This document shows positions 1 through 8,295 of a DNA stretch of 64,000 bases, piece after piece (within the stretch, counting starts at the first letter, position 1; each line of letters starts with the position of its first letter). The notes beneath the pieces are model-generated. The model did not search any database. It had not been told where the DNA came from and saw only the letters and a list, made by a program, of their open reading frames with translations. Position numbers and translations under genes: made by a program. Source of the DNA: Gp13-AA77 sp035946575 (lineage in GTDB: Bacteria; Acidobacteriota; Terriglobia; UBA7540); the NCBI GenBank assembly GCA_035946575.1, contig DASYZG010000080.1, positions 74,734-138,733 on the forward strand. Reading direction: 5' to 3'.

Positions 1-47
1 TCCGCGGATGGCGGTTTCGCCGCGGCACGTCGCAAACGCAGACGTTG

Positions 48-111
48 CACCACAGAGGTCACAGAGGCCACGGAGGATATCGTCTCCGTGCTCTCTGTGT
101 CCTCCGTGGTG
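48..111. repeat. Imperfect inverted repeat ahead of the first gene
   Basis: Two 28-base arms at 48-75 and 84-111 match at 24 of 28 positions when one is inverted. They read CACCACAGAGG-type words and enclose an 8-base loop. The element could fold as a long hairpin in the leader of the gene starting at 162. Nothing suggests coding. It is one of several intergenic palindrome styles in the window. Confidence 0.75.
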
Positions 112-161
112 ATACTTCCCGGGTTTGAAGAGGATTTGGATGACCGCGCCGAGATCCGGCA

Positions 162-551
162 ATGAGAACATCTGACCAGGTTTTTATTGGGATTCTGTTC
201 GGGCTCGGGTGGATTGTCTGGCCTGGAACCCTGATTTGGGGCTGGGTGCAATTCCTGATGAAGCCAAAGCAGCGAGACCTGATGTCGATTCTGTCTCTGA
301 TGGGTTTCCTGTTGGCCAGCGCGTCGGCACTGCTCGCAGTCTCGTCAGTGATCTACGCGCACGCTGTCAACGGCTTTGAGTTTTACGACCCGCGACTTCT
401 CAGGATATTCCGCGCCGGCTTCTTGATCTCACTTGCCGGTATCGTTTTCGGAATTGGGGGTGTTTGGCGCAAGAACACGCTCCGCTGGCAGAGTCCCACT
501 GCTGCGGCGGCTTCGCTCGCATTCTGGCTTGGGATGGCCTCAGCCGAGTAG
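162..551 (+). CDS. Small hydrophobic membrane protein, function unknown
   Basis: This 129-residue protein has about four hydrophobic stretches: roughly residues 8-32, 40-65, 80-102 and 112-127. The loops are short and basic (KPKQR near 35, WRKNTLR near 103), which fits a polytopic inner-membrane protein. No catalytic motif is visible and I do not recognise the family. The stop codon lies 6 bases before the coaX start, so the two are probably cotranscribed. The start at 162 is the first ATG after the upstream palindrome but has only a weak ribosome binding site, so a different start is possible. Confidence 0.6.
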   Translation: MRTSDQVFIGILFGLGWIVWPGTLIWGWVQFLMKPKQRDLMSILSLMGFLLASASALLAVSSVIYAHAVNGFEFYDPRLLRIFRAGFLISLAGIVFGIGGVWRKNTLRWQSPTAAAASLAFWLGMASAE

Positions 552-557
552 TTGTGT

Positions 558-1421
558 ATGCTGCTTGTCATCGACGTCGGAAACACGAACACGGTCCTGG
601 GAATCTTCGCAGGCTCCGAGCTGCGCGCGCACTGGCGCCTGACCACCAGTCGCGCACAGACTGCGGACGAGTACGGCCTCCTGATCCGCACCCTGTTTGG
701 CCTCGAGCATGTTCAACCGCAGCAGGTCACCGGCATAATCATCGCCAGCGTCGTCCCTCCGCTTAACGGCTTGCTCGAGGAGATGGCGGAGAAGTACTTC
801 AAGATGAAGGCCCTGTTCCTCGGGCCGGGCACGCGGACCGGCGTGGCGATCCACTACGACAATCCGCAGGAAGTGGGCGCGGACCGGATCGCGGACGCGG
901 TGGGCGCTTTCGAGAAATACGGCGGGCCGTGTGTCATCGTCGACTTCGGCACGGCCATCACCTTCGACGCAATATCAGAGAAGGGCGATTACCTCGGGGG
1001 CGTGATCTCGCCCGGCCTCGGTATCGCCGCCGAAGCCCTCTTTGCGCGCGCCGCGCGACTGCCGCGTGTGGACATTCGAGAGCCTGAGCGCGTGATCGGC
1101 ACCAACACGGTGGCCAGCATGCAATCCGGCCTCTTTTACGGCGCGGTGGGCCTGGTGGATGGGATCCTCGACCGTCTGGTGGAAGTTCTCGGCCCCGGAA
1201 CGCGCGTGATCGCCACCGGAGGCCAGGCGCCGCTCATCGCCTCGGCGTCGCGCTACAAGCCGCCGGTCGATTCCCGGCTCACGCTCGACGGTCTGCGCAT
1301 CATTTATGAAAGGAACCAGGTCGCGGCCGCGCCAGCCTCGGGCAGTGAAGTGCCGGTGAAACATTCAAAGCCCGTAGTCCGCAGCGGCCCCGGTCCGGCC
1401 ACGGCCAAACGCCGGCTGTAG
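558..1421 (+). CDS. coaX: Type III pantothenate kinase
   Basis: CoaX phosphorylates pantothenate, the first step of coenzyme A synthesis, in the cytoplasm. The 287-residue sequence opens with the phosphate-binding motif DVGNTNT at residues 6-12. It continues with GADRIADAVGA, the DFGTAITFD motif, the GGVISPGLGIAAEALF segment typical of the ASKHA fold, and IGTNTVASMQSGLFYGAVG. I chose the ATG at 558 because the family starts almost directly with the LLVIDVGNT strand; a TTG two codons upstream would add only two residues. The tail after about residue 255 is basic, proline-rich and unlike the core, so it is probably a non-essential extension. It follows the membrane gene by 6 bases and precedes a hypothetical gene by 16 bases. 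Confidence 0.95.
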   Translation: MLLVIDVGNTNTVLGIFAGSELRAHWRLTTSRAQTADEYGLLIRTLFGLEHVQPQQVTGIIIASVVPPLNGLLEEMAEKYFKMKALFLGPGTRTGVAIHYDNPQEVGADRIADAVGAFEKYGGPCVIVDFGTAITFDAISEKGDYLGGVISPGLGIAAEALFARAARLPRVDIREPERVIGTNTVASMQSGLFYGAVGLVDGILDRLVEVLGPGTRVIATGGQAPLIASASRYKPPVDSRLTLDGLRIIYERNQVAAAPASGSEVPVKHSKPVVRSGPGPATAKRRL

Positions 1422-1437
1422 CCAGCTTATGTAGCCG

Positions 1438-2178
1438 ATGTCATCGCAGGCAAGCACGGTCCCCGAAAATAACTATTTCTCATACTTCACCGAGATCGAG
1501 GAGTGCTATCGGCGCTGCCGCGGCACGCCGGTGCTGATCTCGACCCTTGATTGGGCGCTGATCGAGTCGTGGAGAGAAGCCGGCGTTCCCCTGGCGGCGG
1601 TAATTCAGGGGATCGAGCGCACGTTCGAGAAGTACGCGAAGCGTCCCCGCCGCTTCAGCAGGATCAATGGCCTCGCCTATTGCTCGCAGAGCGTCCTCGA
1701 AGCGGCCGGGGCTATGGCAGCGGGCCAAGCCGACGCCGCGCGACGGCCGTCGGCGCGAGCGCAGGCGGCGCCGTTCACCCGTGAGCAGATCCAGGGCCAT
1801 CTCCGCCACAACGCGCGGAGCGTGCGCGACGCGGCAACCAAGCGTCGCGAGGCGGACGCGGCTGGCGCCGCGGATCTTGACGAGGTAGCGGCGGCACTCG
1901 AGCGGCTGGCCGATGGGATAACGGAAGCGCCCGAGAATCTCGAGCCCATCGAGAACGAGGTGAGCGCGCTTGAGGAAAAGCTCACGGCGTCGGCGACGCG
2001 GGCCTGCGCACCTGCGACCCTGACGGCGCTGCGCGCGCAGGTCCAGCGCGGCATCGCGCCCTATCGCGGCAAGATGAGCGCGCCGCAGCTCGATCTGCTG
2101 GAGCGGCAGATGCTCAAGCGCGCCCTGTACGCGCACTACAATCTGCCGCGCCTGAGCACGTTCTATTTGAATCCTTGA
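1438..2178 (+). CDS. Conserved-looking cytoplasmic protein, function unknown
   Basis: The 246-residue product has no signal peptide or membrane segment. The first 90 residues look like a compact helical domain (YFTEIEECYRRCRG, then WALIESWREAGVPLAAVIQG and a basic KRPRRFSRI patch). A low-complexity Ala/Glu/Arg region follows, predicted to be mostly helical or coiled coil up to about residue 180, then a basic C-terminal part (GKMSAPQLDLLERQMLKR). The N-terminal part loosely recalls helical DNA-associated domains, but I cannot name a family. It lies 16 bases after coaX, and its stop is 120 bases ahead of the RNA methyltransferase start. Cotranscription with coaX is likely. Confidence 0.6.
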   Translation: MSSQASTVPENNYFSYFTEIEECYRRCRGTPVLISTLDWALIESWREAGVPLAAVIQGIERTFEKYAKRPRRFSRINGLAYCSQSVLEAAGAMAAGQADAARRPSARAQAAPFTREQIQGHLRHNARSVRDAATKRREADAAGAADLDEVAAALERLADGITEAPENLEPIENEVSALEEKLTASATRACAPATLTALRAQVQRGIAPYRGKMSAPQLDLLERQMLKRALYAHYNLPRLSTFYLNP

Positions 2179-2252
2179 CTGCGGCCCAGGCGCTGAGCAA
2201 CTGGACGTTAAATATCATGGTTGCCGTACCGCACCCGATACGCCGTTATTCG

Positions 2253-2273
2253 GAGCGCAGCGAAGAATCTCAC
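2253..2273. repeat. Copy of the GAGCGCAGCGAAG repeat word
   Basis: The 21-base stretch reads GAGCGCAGCGAAGAATCTCA plus one base. It closely matches both arms of the inverted repeat at 23700-23776. If translation of the methyltransferase began upstream of 2298, this repeat would be read as SERSEESHR, a phrase typical of translated repeats rather than real protein. That is the main reason for placing the start at 2298. Confidence 0.6.
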
Positions 2274-2297
2274 CGTGAGCCGCCGCGCGGCTATCTC

Positions 2298-3695
2298 ATG
2301 CCATCGAATCCCGAGCGCTTTGAACTCGTCACCCAGAAGATGCTCTACGGCGGAGCGGCACTCGGCCATCACGCGGGACACCCGGTATTGGTGCCCTATA
2401 CCCTGCCCGGCGAGCGCGTGCAGGTGGAGACGACGCGCCTGGCCAAAGGCATGATTTACACGCGGCTGGTACAAGTGCTCGAGCCTTCGCCGCAGCGCGT
2501 CGCGGCACCTTGTCCGTATTTCGGACGCTGCGGTGGGTGCCATTACCAGCATCTCGACGCCGCGCGCCAGTTGGAGATGAAGCGCGAAATTCTGCGCGAG
2601 ACGCTGCGACGCGTCGGACACATCGACTGGCAAGGCGAGGTAGCGACGCACACCGCCGAACCATGGGGCTATCGGAATCAAGTACGGCTGAAGATCGGAC
2701 GCCGTGATGCCGCGAGCGCGGCGGCAGCGAGCGCCGCGGCCGTCACCCCCATCGGGTTCTTTGCCGCCGATTCTCACCAGTTTGTTGCCATCGACCGTTG
2801 CCCCATCAGCTCGCCGCGGCTGAATGCCGTGATTCAGGAGTTCGCGAGTGCGGAGTGGGCCGCGCGGTTGGAAGGCTGGAGCGAAGTCGAGCTGCGCGCC
2901 GACGACCGCGATGAGCATGTAGTGGTGACGTTTCGAGGCGCCGTTACGGATTCGATCGAAGGGTCGATAGAGCGTTTGGCTGGAGAGTGCCTCCGCGAAT
3001 TGTCCGGCGCGGCGGGCATTGTTTTCGACATCGACCCGGTACCGGAGGCGCCGCGGCCGGATCGGCATCACCGCGGCGGCAATATCCGCCGGCGTCAGCG
3101 GCTTACGTCCCCAAGGCGCGCGTCCGGCGATGCGACCCTGATTTATCGCGTCGGCGACATCAACTATCGAGTGAGTCCCGGCTCATTCTTTCAGGCTTCG
3201 CGGCTACTGCTGCCGGAGTTCGTGTCCACAGTCATCGCTGATTTTGAGGGAGGATCGCCTGGCCTCGCGCTCGATCTCTACGCCGGTGCCGGCTTGTTCA
3301 CGCTGCCCTTGACGCGCCGCTTCCGCGAAGTCGTCAGCGTGGAGGCGAACCCGGAGGCTGCTGCCGATCTCGCGGCCAATCTACGAGTAAATGGCGCGGC
3401 CAACGCTCGCGCGGTCCGCTCGACGGCCGCCGAGTTTCTGCGGCGTTACGCGCAGGCCGCACCCGATCTTGTTGTGCTCGATCCGCCGCGCGCCGGCGCC
3501 GAGGGAGAGACGCTGCGCCGCCTGGCCGCAATCCGGCCGGCGCAGATACGCTACGTCTCCTGTCACCCGCCGACGCTGGCCCGCGATCTGGCTGCGTTGG
3601 TCGAACGCGGCTATCGGATCGAGCGGGTGGACTTGTTCGACTTGTTCCCGCAGACGTTTCACATCGAAACCCTGGTCAGGCTAAGCAGGGTTTGA
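2298..3695 (+). CDS. RlmD/TrmA-family 23S rRNA (uracil-5-)-methyltransferase
   Basis: This is a SAM-dependent RNA m5U methyltransferase of the RumA/RlmD/TrmA family. Counting from the ATG at 2298 it has 465 residues. An N-terminal TRAM-like segment is followed by the iron-sulphur motif C72-x5-C78-x2-C81 (CPYFGRCGGCHYQH) and a later cysteine in DRCPIS. The methyltransferase core shows ALDLYAGAGLFTLPL (SAM binding), DPPRAGAEGE (motif IV), and the catalytic cysteine in SCHPPTLARDL. A basic insertion of about 30 residues (near 260-290, HHRGGNIRRRQR) is not usual. The paralogue (RlmC, RlmD or TrmA) cannot be decided by eye. An upstream in-frame TTG at 2175 would overlap the previous stop, but the intervening codons come from a repeat. 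Confidence 0.9.
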   Translation: MPSNPERFELVTQKMLYGGAALGHHAGHPVLVPYTLPGERVQVETTRLAKGMIYTRLVQVLEPSPQRVAAPCPYFGRCGGCHYQHLDAARQLEMKREILRETLRRVGHIDWQGEVATHTAEPWGYRNQVRLKIGRRDAASAAAASAAAVTPIGFFAADSHQFVAIDRCPISSPRLNAVIQEFASAEWAARLEGWSEVELRADDRDEHVVVTFRGAVTDSIEGSIERLAGECLRELSGAAGIVFDIDPVPEAPRPDRHHRGGNIRRRQRLTSPRRASGDATLIYRVGDINYRVSPGSFFQASRLLLPEFVSTVIADFEGGSPGLALDLYAGAGLFTLPLTRRFREVVSVEANPEAAADLAANLRVNGAANARAVRSTAAEFLRRYAQAAPDLVVLDPPRAGAEGETLRRLAAIRPAQIRYVSCHPPTLARDLAALVERGYRIERVDLFDLFPQTFHIETLVRLSRV

Positions 3696-3707
3696 AAGGC
3701 TTGCGGG

Positions 3708-3965
3708 TTAGCGCCGCGGCGGGCGAGCCTTGTACATCGTGTTGCGCATGGCGATCGCGAAACCGGCGACGCCAGCAAGAACGAGCGTGCTGACGGGCGC
3801 GAAGGAACAGAGGGTGTGGAAACCGAGGAGGTCAGCGTCGGACGCCGCGTGCGGCAGCAGGGTGAGAAGGGCGAGACCCGCAAGCAGCACGGCCAGCGCC
3901 GTGAGCAGGGAGTACTGCGGTTCCCGGTTGGGCCCCAGTTCGTCTGGCATTCGTAGCCGGTTCAT
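3708..3965 (-). CDS. Small two-span membrane protein
   Basis: The 85-residue protein has two hydrophobic segments (about residues 19-38 and 55-72) separated by a short polar loop with AASDADLLGFHT, and a basic tail NTMYKARPPRR. This is a helical hairpin topology with the tail probably cytoplasmic. No family is recognised. It converges with the RNA methyltransferase, with 12 bases between the stops and no clear terminator. The reading frame is supported by its hydrophobic pattern rather than by homology, so it may be spurious. Confidence 0.5.
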   Translation of the reverse strand: MNRLRMPDELGPNREPQYSLLTALAVLLAGLALLTLLPHAASDADLLGFHTLCSFAPVSTLVLAGVAGFAIAMRNTMYKARPPRR

Positions 3966-4037
3966 GCCGGAGTTCGCGGAAAGCGGATCGGCCGGGCGGG
4001 TGGTTCCCTATAGCTAGCCTATCACCTGGCGTAACCG

Positions 4038-4505
4038 CTAGCGCGAAGGGGCGCCCGTCGCGGCCCGCCGCGCCTGGGAAGCGGAAGCGGGAATGATCTG
4101 CAGGATCACCCGGCAGGGCGCGTGCGCCGCCACGTACTGCACGCACGAACCGAGCAGTATTTCTCCGAGCCCCAGCTTCCCATGATACCCGAGGATCAGC
4201 AGATCGGCGTGGTTCTCCCGAGCCTCGTCCACGAGCGCGGGTCCGGCGGCGCGGGCGCGCACCAGCGTGCTGCGGAGCTTCAGGCCGCAGGCCTCGGCCG
4301 CCGCTTCCGCGGCCGCGAGCGCGGCCTTGGCGGACCGGTCGAGAATCTCCGCCTCGGCATCCAGCGGCAGCGCCGGCCCGATCTCCGCCACGCTGATGGC
4401 CATCAACTCCTGCCCCGTGCCCTTGCACATCCGGCAGGCCAGCCGGACGAGCTCGTTCGCATGCTCGGGGTCTCGTATGGCAACCATCACCAGCGAGTCA
4501 CTCAT
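4038..4505 (-). CDS. Universal stress protein, UspA family
   Basis: This cytoplasmic 155-residue protein fits a single Usp domain. It begins with the beta strand MSDSLVMVAIRDPEHANELV. It carries the ATP-binding signature G-x2-G-x9-G-S near residues 106-121 (GYHGKLGLGEILLGSC), preceded by ADLLILG and followed by APCRVIL. The C-terminal 17 residues are basic and low complexity. The start at 4505 has a strong GGAGGGAGG ribosome binding site. A CRMCKGTG pair of cysteines near residue 25 is unusual for the family. It probably binds ATP and acts in stress survival, but the specific role is unknown. A small gene follows 68 bases upstream on the same strand. Confidence 0.9.
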   Translation of the reverse strand: MSDSLVMVAIRDPEHANELVRLACRMCKGTGQELMAISVAEIGPALPLDAEAEILDRSAKAALAAAEAAAEACGLKLRSTLVRARAAGPALVDEARENHADLLILGYHGKLGLGEILLGSCVQYVAAHAPCRVILQIIPASASQARRAATGAPSR

Positions 4506-4573
4506 GGCTTCCTCCCTCCGAGGCCGGCGCGCCGCCCATGTGCCGGCCGTAAAAGGCCGACGCTACAGCAGGC

Positions 4574-4792
4574 TCAGCCCTTTCCGGCTTCTGAGGCTGT
4601 GTCCGGCGCGCCAGGGCTCTTCACCATCTCGATAGTGTGCAGGTGGCTGATTTCGCCGGTGGCGGGACTCATTTCAGCGACCACGGCGTAGCTTTCGCGC
4701 CGCGCCGTGTAACCGGCCGCTTCGAGTTCCAGCACGCGCCGGTGAAACGCGTCAACGTTCCAGTCGCGGACGATTTTCACTTCGGTCCCCAT
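4574..4792 (-). CDS. 72-residue acidic protein, function unknown
   Basis: The short product (MGTEVKIVRDWN...) alternates a beta-like strand, a helix with HRRVLELEAAGYTARRES, a second strand (YAVVAEMSPATGEISHLH) and a tail. It looks like a compact alpha/beta domain without a signal peptide. An upstream ATG at 5002 would double the length, but the extra residues are proline/arginine-rich and unlike protein. The ATG at 4792 is preceded by AGGAGG about 13 bases upstream. It sits between uspA and the DUF1501 gene on the same strand. The family is not recognised. Confidence 0.55.
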   Translation of the reverse strand: MGTEVKIVRDWNVDAFHRRVLELEAAGYTARRESYAVVAEMSPATGEISHLHTIEMVKSPGAPDTASEAGKG

Positions 4793-4998
4793 GGCCGGCG
4801 GTTCCGCCTCCTGGCGAGGGCGGGAACGCCCCCCGGGCGCCGGTGCCAGAAACACCGTTCTTCCCGCGAGCGTTCCTCCTCCCTCCCTTTCAGGGTAGAA
4901 CTGCCGGTGACGCGGCTCTGTGCCGAACGTCACACCTGGCACGTGCGACGGCTCACAGTCGCGCAGCACGGCCAGGATGACCGCGCCGAAGGTCCCAA

Positions 4999-5019
4999 GC
5001 ACGGCCAGGATGGCCGTGC
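4999..5019. repeat. Perfect 9-bp hairpin at the end of the DUF1501 gene
   Basis: GCACGGCCA (4999-5007) and TGGCCGTGC (5011-5019) form a perfect stem with a 3-base loop, and a related half-copy lies about 35 bases away near 4965. The stem overlaps the DUF1501 stop codon. On the minus strand it is followed by TTGGG rather than a clear U-run, so it is a weak terminator candidate and otherwise one more member of the CTAC-ending palindromes. Confidence 0.6.
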
Positions 5020-6557
5020 TACGCCAGCAGCTTCCGGACGACTTCGCCGGAGACGTCGGTGAGGCGGAAGTCGCGGCCCTGGAAGCGGTAGGTGAGGCGG
5101 GTGTGATCGATTCCCATGCGGTTGAGGATGGTGGCGTGCAGATCGTGGACGTCGATAGCGTCCTCGACGGGGTTATACCCTAGCTCATCTGTCTGGCCTA
5201 CAGTAATCCCCGGCCGGATGCCGCCGCCGGCCAGCCACACGCAGAACGCCCGCGGATGGTGGTCGCGACCCAGGAACTTCGAGCGGTTGCGCGCCTCGTT
5301 CATGGGGGTGCGGCCGAATTCCCCGCCCCACACCACCAGCGTGCTTTCGAGCAGCCCGCGCTGCTTCAGATCCTTCACCAGCGCCGCCGCCGCCTGATCG
5401 GTCTCGCGGCAGAGGCTGGGCAGACGGTTGACGATGTCGTCGTGGGCCGAGGTGCCGTGATTGTCCCAGCCGCGATGATAGAGCTGGACGAAGCGCACCC
5501 CGCGCTCGACCAGGCGCCGCGCCAGGAGGCAATTATTGGCGAACGACTTCTTGCCGGGCTGGGTGCCGTACATCTCGTGGATCGAGGCCGGCTCCTTTGA
5601 GATGTCGGTCAGCTCGGGCACGCTCGACTGCATCCGGTAAGCCATCTCGTAGGAGGCGATGCGGGTGATGATCTCGGGATCGCCCGCGCTCTTCAAGTGC
5701 ATCTCGTTCAGATCCTTGATGGCGTCAAGCGATTCGCGGCGAGCCTGCTCGCTTACGCCGTCGGGATTGGTAAGGAAGAGCACCGGATCGCCCTGCGAGC
5801 GGAATTCCACACCCTGGTACACGGTGGGCAGGAAACCGGAGCCCCAGCACGCCTTGCCGCCGTCGGGCTGGTTCTCGCCGGAGATCAGCACCACGAATCC
5901 CGGCAGGTCAGAGCAGGCGCTGCCCAGGCCGTACGTCATCCAGGAGCCGAAGCTCGGCCGGCCGATGATCTGGAAGCCGGTGTTCATGAAGATCTGGGCC
6001 GGCGCGTGATTGAACTGCGAGGTGTGCACCGAGCGCATGATGGCGATGTCATCGGCGATCTCACCGAGGTGCGGCAACAGCTCGGAAATTTCGGCGCCCG
6101 AGCGTCCCCAGCGCTTGAAGTTGTAAGGCGAGCCCAGCAGCTTGGGCGTCCCCTGGATAAAGGCGAAGCGCTCGCCCTTGGTCAGTTCGGCCGGGATGCC
6201 CTGGCCGTCGAGCTGCTGCAGCTTGGGCTTGTAATCGAGCAGATCCACCTGCGAGGGCGCGCCCGCCATGAAAAGGTAAATGATGCTCTTGGCCTTGGGC
6301 GCGAACATCGGCGCCTTGGGCGCCAGCGGATTCGCCGCCGCGGCCGCGCCCGCAGCTTCCGCGGCATCAACGGCGCTCGATCCGGCGGCTGCTAATTCCG
6401 ACGTGGAAGCTCCGCGGCGAGTCGCGGCGAAGGCATTTCGATTCAGGAGCGTGGTGAGCGCCGCCGAGCCGATGCCGAATCCGGCCTGGCGGAAGAAGTG
6501 CCGGCGCGTCACGGCGCGGAGCATGTCGTCGGATGGATTGAGAGGGAGATCCTTCAT
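5019..6557 (-). CDS. DUF1501 domain protein with Tat-type signal
   Basis: The 512-residue protein begins with a twin-arginine-like export signal (TRRHFFRQAGFGIGSAALTTL, residues 18-38). An alanine-rich stretch and a sulfatase-like alpha/beta fold follow: SIIYLFMAGAPSQVDLLDYKP, IMRSVHTSQFNHAPAQ, then RFVQLYHRGWDNHGTSAHDD and VVWGGEFGRTPMNE, all characteristic of DUF1501. DUF1501 proteins are related to sulfatases/alkaline phosphatases and are often found with a DUF1549/DUF1553 cytochrome-like partner. No such partner is present here, so its substrate is unknown. It is presumably exported folded to the periplasm. The ribosome binding site at 6557 is weak. Confidence 0.88.
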   Translation of the reverse strand: MKDLPLNPSDDMLRAVTRRHFFRQAGFGIGSAALTTLLNRNAFAATRRGASTSELAAAGSSAVDAAEAAGAAAAANPLAPKAPMFAPKAKSIIYLFMAGAPSQVDLLDYKPKLQQLDGQGIPAELTKGERFAFIQGTPKLLGSPYNFKRWGRSGAEISELLPHLGEIADDIAIMRSVHTSQFNHAPAQIFMNTGFQIIGRPSFGSWMTYGLGSACSDLPGFVVLISGENQPDGGKACWGSGFLPTVYQGVEFRSQGDPVLFLTNPDGVSEQARRESLDAIKDLNEMHLKSAGDPEIITRIASYEMAYRMQSSVPELTDISKEPASIHEMYGTQPGKKSFANNCLLARRLVERGVRFVQLYHRGWDNHGTSAHDDIVNRLPSLCRETDQAAAALVKDLKQRGLLESTLVVWGGEFGRTPMNEARNRSKFLGRDHHPRAFCVWLAGGGIRPGITVGQTDELGYNPVEDAIDVHDLHATILNRMGIDHTRLTYRFQGRDFRLTDVSGEVVRKLLA

Positions 6558-6591
6558 GGTAGTGGTGTAACCAGTGGCTTACCTCGGTGAC

Positions 6592-6686
6592 GGTTAACAG
6601 TCGACAGTTAACAGTCCAGGTTCACCAGCTTTCTCCTCCCCTCGCAGAATTGACTGCCAACTGCGAACTGTCGACTGTCAACTGCC
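6592..6686. repeat. ACTGTCGACTGT-type inverted repeat
   Basis: ACAGTCGACAGTT at 6597-6609 and its exact complement AACTGTCGACTGT at 6666-6678 form the core of two longer arms made of repeated AACTG/ACTGT words (6592-6616 and 6652-6686). The loop between contains CCTCCCCTCGC. Similar words recur near 11163-11190 and 20803-20838. It lies just upstream of the DUF1501 start. Confidence 0.7.
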
Positions 6687-6844
6687 TCCCGGTATAAACC
6701 ACGCAGCTAATGCTGTCAAGAACGATCTGGTTTTTTGCTTCCGGCGCCCCGACTTTCTTGCCGCCCGCGATTGGTTGTCGATTCAGAGCAGATCCCGGCC
6801 AAGAACAACCGCTTTGGCGCCGTCGATGTAGCCCCACCTTTGTT

Positions 6845-7131
6845 GATTCTAAAGGAGATTCTGGCTTTCGGTCTAGCCCCCATTTTGACCTATCCTTATG
6901 ATTCCATGGGACATTCTGGCTTTGGCGCGGTGGGTGTCTGAATCGTGTTTCTGCTGTGGGTTTGCAGCAGCGAGTCTACTTAAGCCGGCGAAATCAGGCG
7001 CCAAGCGCCTGATCAGGCGAGGGATAACGGGGCAGCGACTCTCAATCGTGAAGAGCGCTCCGGGCACGACAATCTCACTTTCAGGGACATGAGCCCTCTA
7101 TCCAGTTGACTCCAAGGGACATTCCGGCTTT
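6845..7131. mobile_element. Possible insertion-sequence end: three direct 24-base repeats
   Basis: Copies start at 6845, 6900 and 7108, ending at 6868, 6923 and 7131. They share GAYTC, then GGGACATTCYGGCTTT in the last two; neighbouring copies match at 20-21 of 24 positions. Several direct copies of a word at one end are typical of IS21-family elements, and the phrase CCCATTTTGACC between copies also fits what I remember of such ends. No transposase gene remains. The IS21 assignment is a guess from the pattern. Confidence 0.35.
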
Positions 7132-7541
7132 GGGAGGGGTGTTCGCCGCGCTTTCTGGGCCCTTCCGCGGAGGCGCTCCGCCGTAGGGCAGGAGTCTCAG
7201 CCCGCTGCAGAACTCGCGTTGAACGAGGAGACGACAACCTGTCCAACGACACTCGCGGGAGAAATGGCGCCATTCGCAGGGCCCTCCATGAAGCTGCCGG
7301 CGCAAGGCCTGCATGTTATCCAAGCCTTAATAGTAATATAGATAGATAATATCGGCAAGCCTCGAAAGGTCGCCGCCACCCGCGGGAGCAGGTTTGCGCT
7401 ACGCTTGCTCTGGTGCGTCGCCGCCGGCGGCAGGCGCGCGCCACGTCCGGAGAGAGCACGAGCGGATACGCGACGCGCTCGGCCACGGGATGTCCGAGCG
7501 GCGAATCGTCTGGGAGAAGATTGTCTTAGAGGTGTAGGTTG

Positions 7542-7946
7542 ATGGAAATCAAAGTCATCGGCTATTGGGTTGCCACCACGATCATTGCGCTTGAGACTCT
7601 GGCAGGAGGATTCGTCGATCTGACCCACGGGCGAGAGGCCATTGTCGCGGGCAGACCCGTGGTTGACGTCGTGACGAGCCTGGGCTACCCCGCGTACGTG
7701 CTCATGATTTTGGGAGTTTGGAAGATACCGGGAGCCATAATCCTGATCATTCCGGGTTTTCTGCGGCTCAAGGAGTGGGCCTATGCCGGGATCGTATTTG
7801 AGCTGTCAGGCGCAGTTGCGTCACATGCGGTCCGGCGCCAGGGGAGCGACCTTGTGGGCCCGCTAATTCTGCTTGCCCTCGCGCTCGCCTCGTGGGCCCT
7901 GCGACCGCCCGGCCGGATCCTCGGGCGACGTCCCTACTCGACATGA
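7542..7946 (+). CDS. DoxX-like membrane protein
   Basis: The 134-residue protein shows four hydrophobic segments (about residues 5-25, 46-66, 68-90 and 105-124) in the arrangement of the DoxX-like family. Segment 1 contains YWVATTIIALETLAGGFVD, segment 2 LGYPAYVLMILGVWKIPGAI, and RLKEWAYAGIVFELSGAVASH follows. The KxxGAI/LKEWAYAG pattern is typical of the family. DoxX-like proteins are small inner-membrane proteins of uncertain redox-related function. The ATG at 7542 is preferred over the overlapping TTG at 7539. No operon partner is adjacent. The C-terminal tail is basic. Confidence 0.8.
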   Translation: MEIKVIGYWVATTIIALETLAGGFVDLTHGREAIVAGRPVVDVVTSLGYPAYVLMILGVWKIPGAIILIIPGFLRLKEWAYAGIVFELSGAVASHAVRRQGSDLVGPLILLALALASWALRPPGRILGRRPYST

Positions 7947-8295
7947 ATTGAGATCATTTCTTTTGAAGCCCTGGTCGATGTCCTCCATGGCGCACGGGAA
8001 TGGAGTTTGACGCAGATTGCGCGGTGACGTAAAGCGATCTTCGGTGAGCCCCGTGAAAGTGGCGGAGGCCCTCGGTTGAGGGTTCAGCACGGTCAGGAGA
8101 CCGTGGCACAACTAGCCCGTGCCACAACTCTGAGGCTTTGCAACTCTCTCCCGCCCGACGCGCGTCGCTCCCGGGGGGAGAGAGCTTTGCGTCTCACTGT
8201 TCGCCGGTAAGGACAGGCTTTCCTCATGACAAGAGGCAAAGCCGTGTCCCTGGCGTGAAGCTCCGCAGAAGCAAGAAGACAGCTCGCCGCGCAGC
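7947..8295. other. 349-base spacer without a gene
   Basis: No gene found. The only structure I see is a perfect 7-bp inverted repeat, GTGGCAC/GTGCCAC, at 8103-8125. The rest is ordinary GC-rich sequence between the DoxX-like gene and the convergent truncated gene. Confidence 0.5.

Larger units (their letters stand above)
6558..7541. other. 984-base non-coding, scarred spacer
   Basis: No convincing gene is found here. It holds an inverted repeat (6592-6686), three direct copies of a 24-base word (6845-7131) that look like the end of a lost insertion sequence, and a short open frame ending at 7536 (tail ERRIVWEKIVLEV) with no credible start. That last piece may be the remnant of a gene. Confidence 0.6.

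Noticed and set aside
7347..7536. Short open frame with tail GMSERRIVWEKIVLEV
   Set aside because: The end looks protein-like, but there is no start codon with a site and no family I recognise. Kept only as possible debris.
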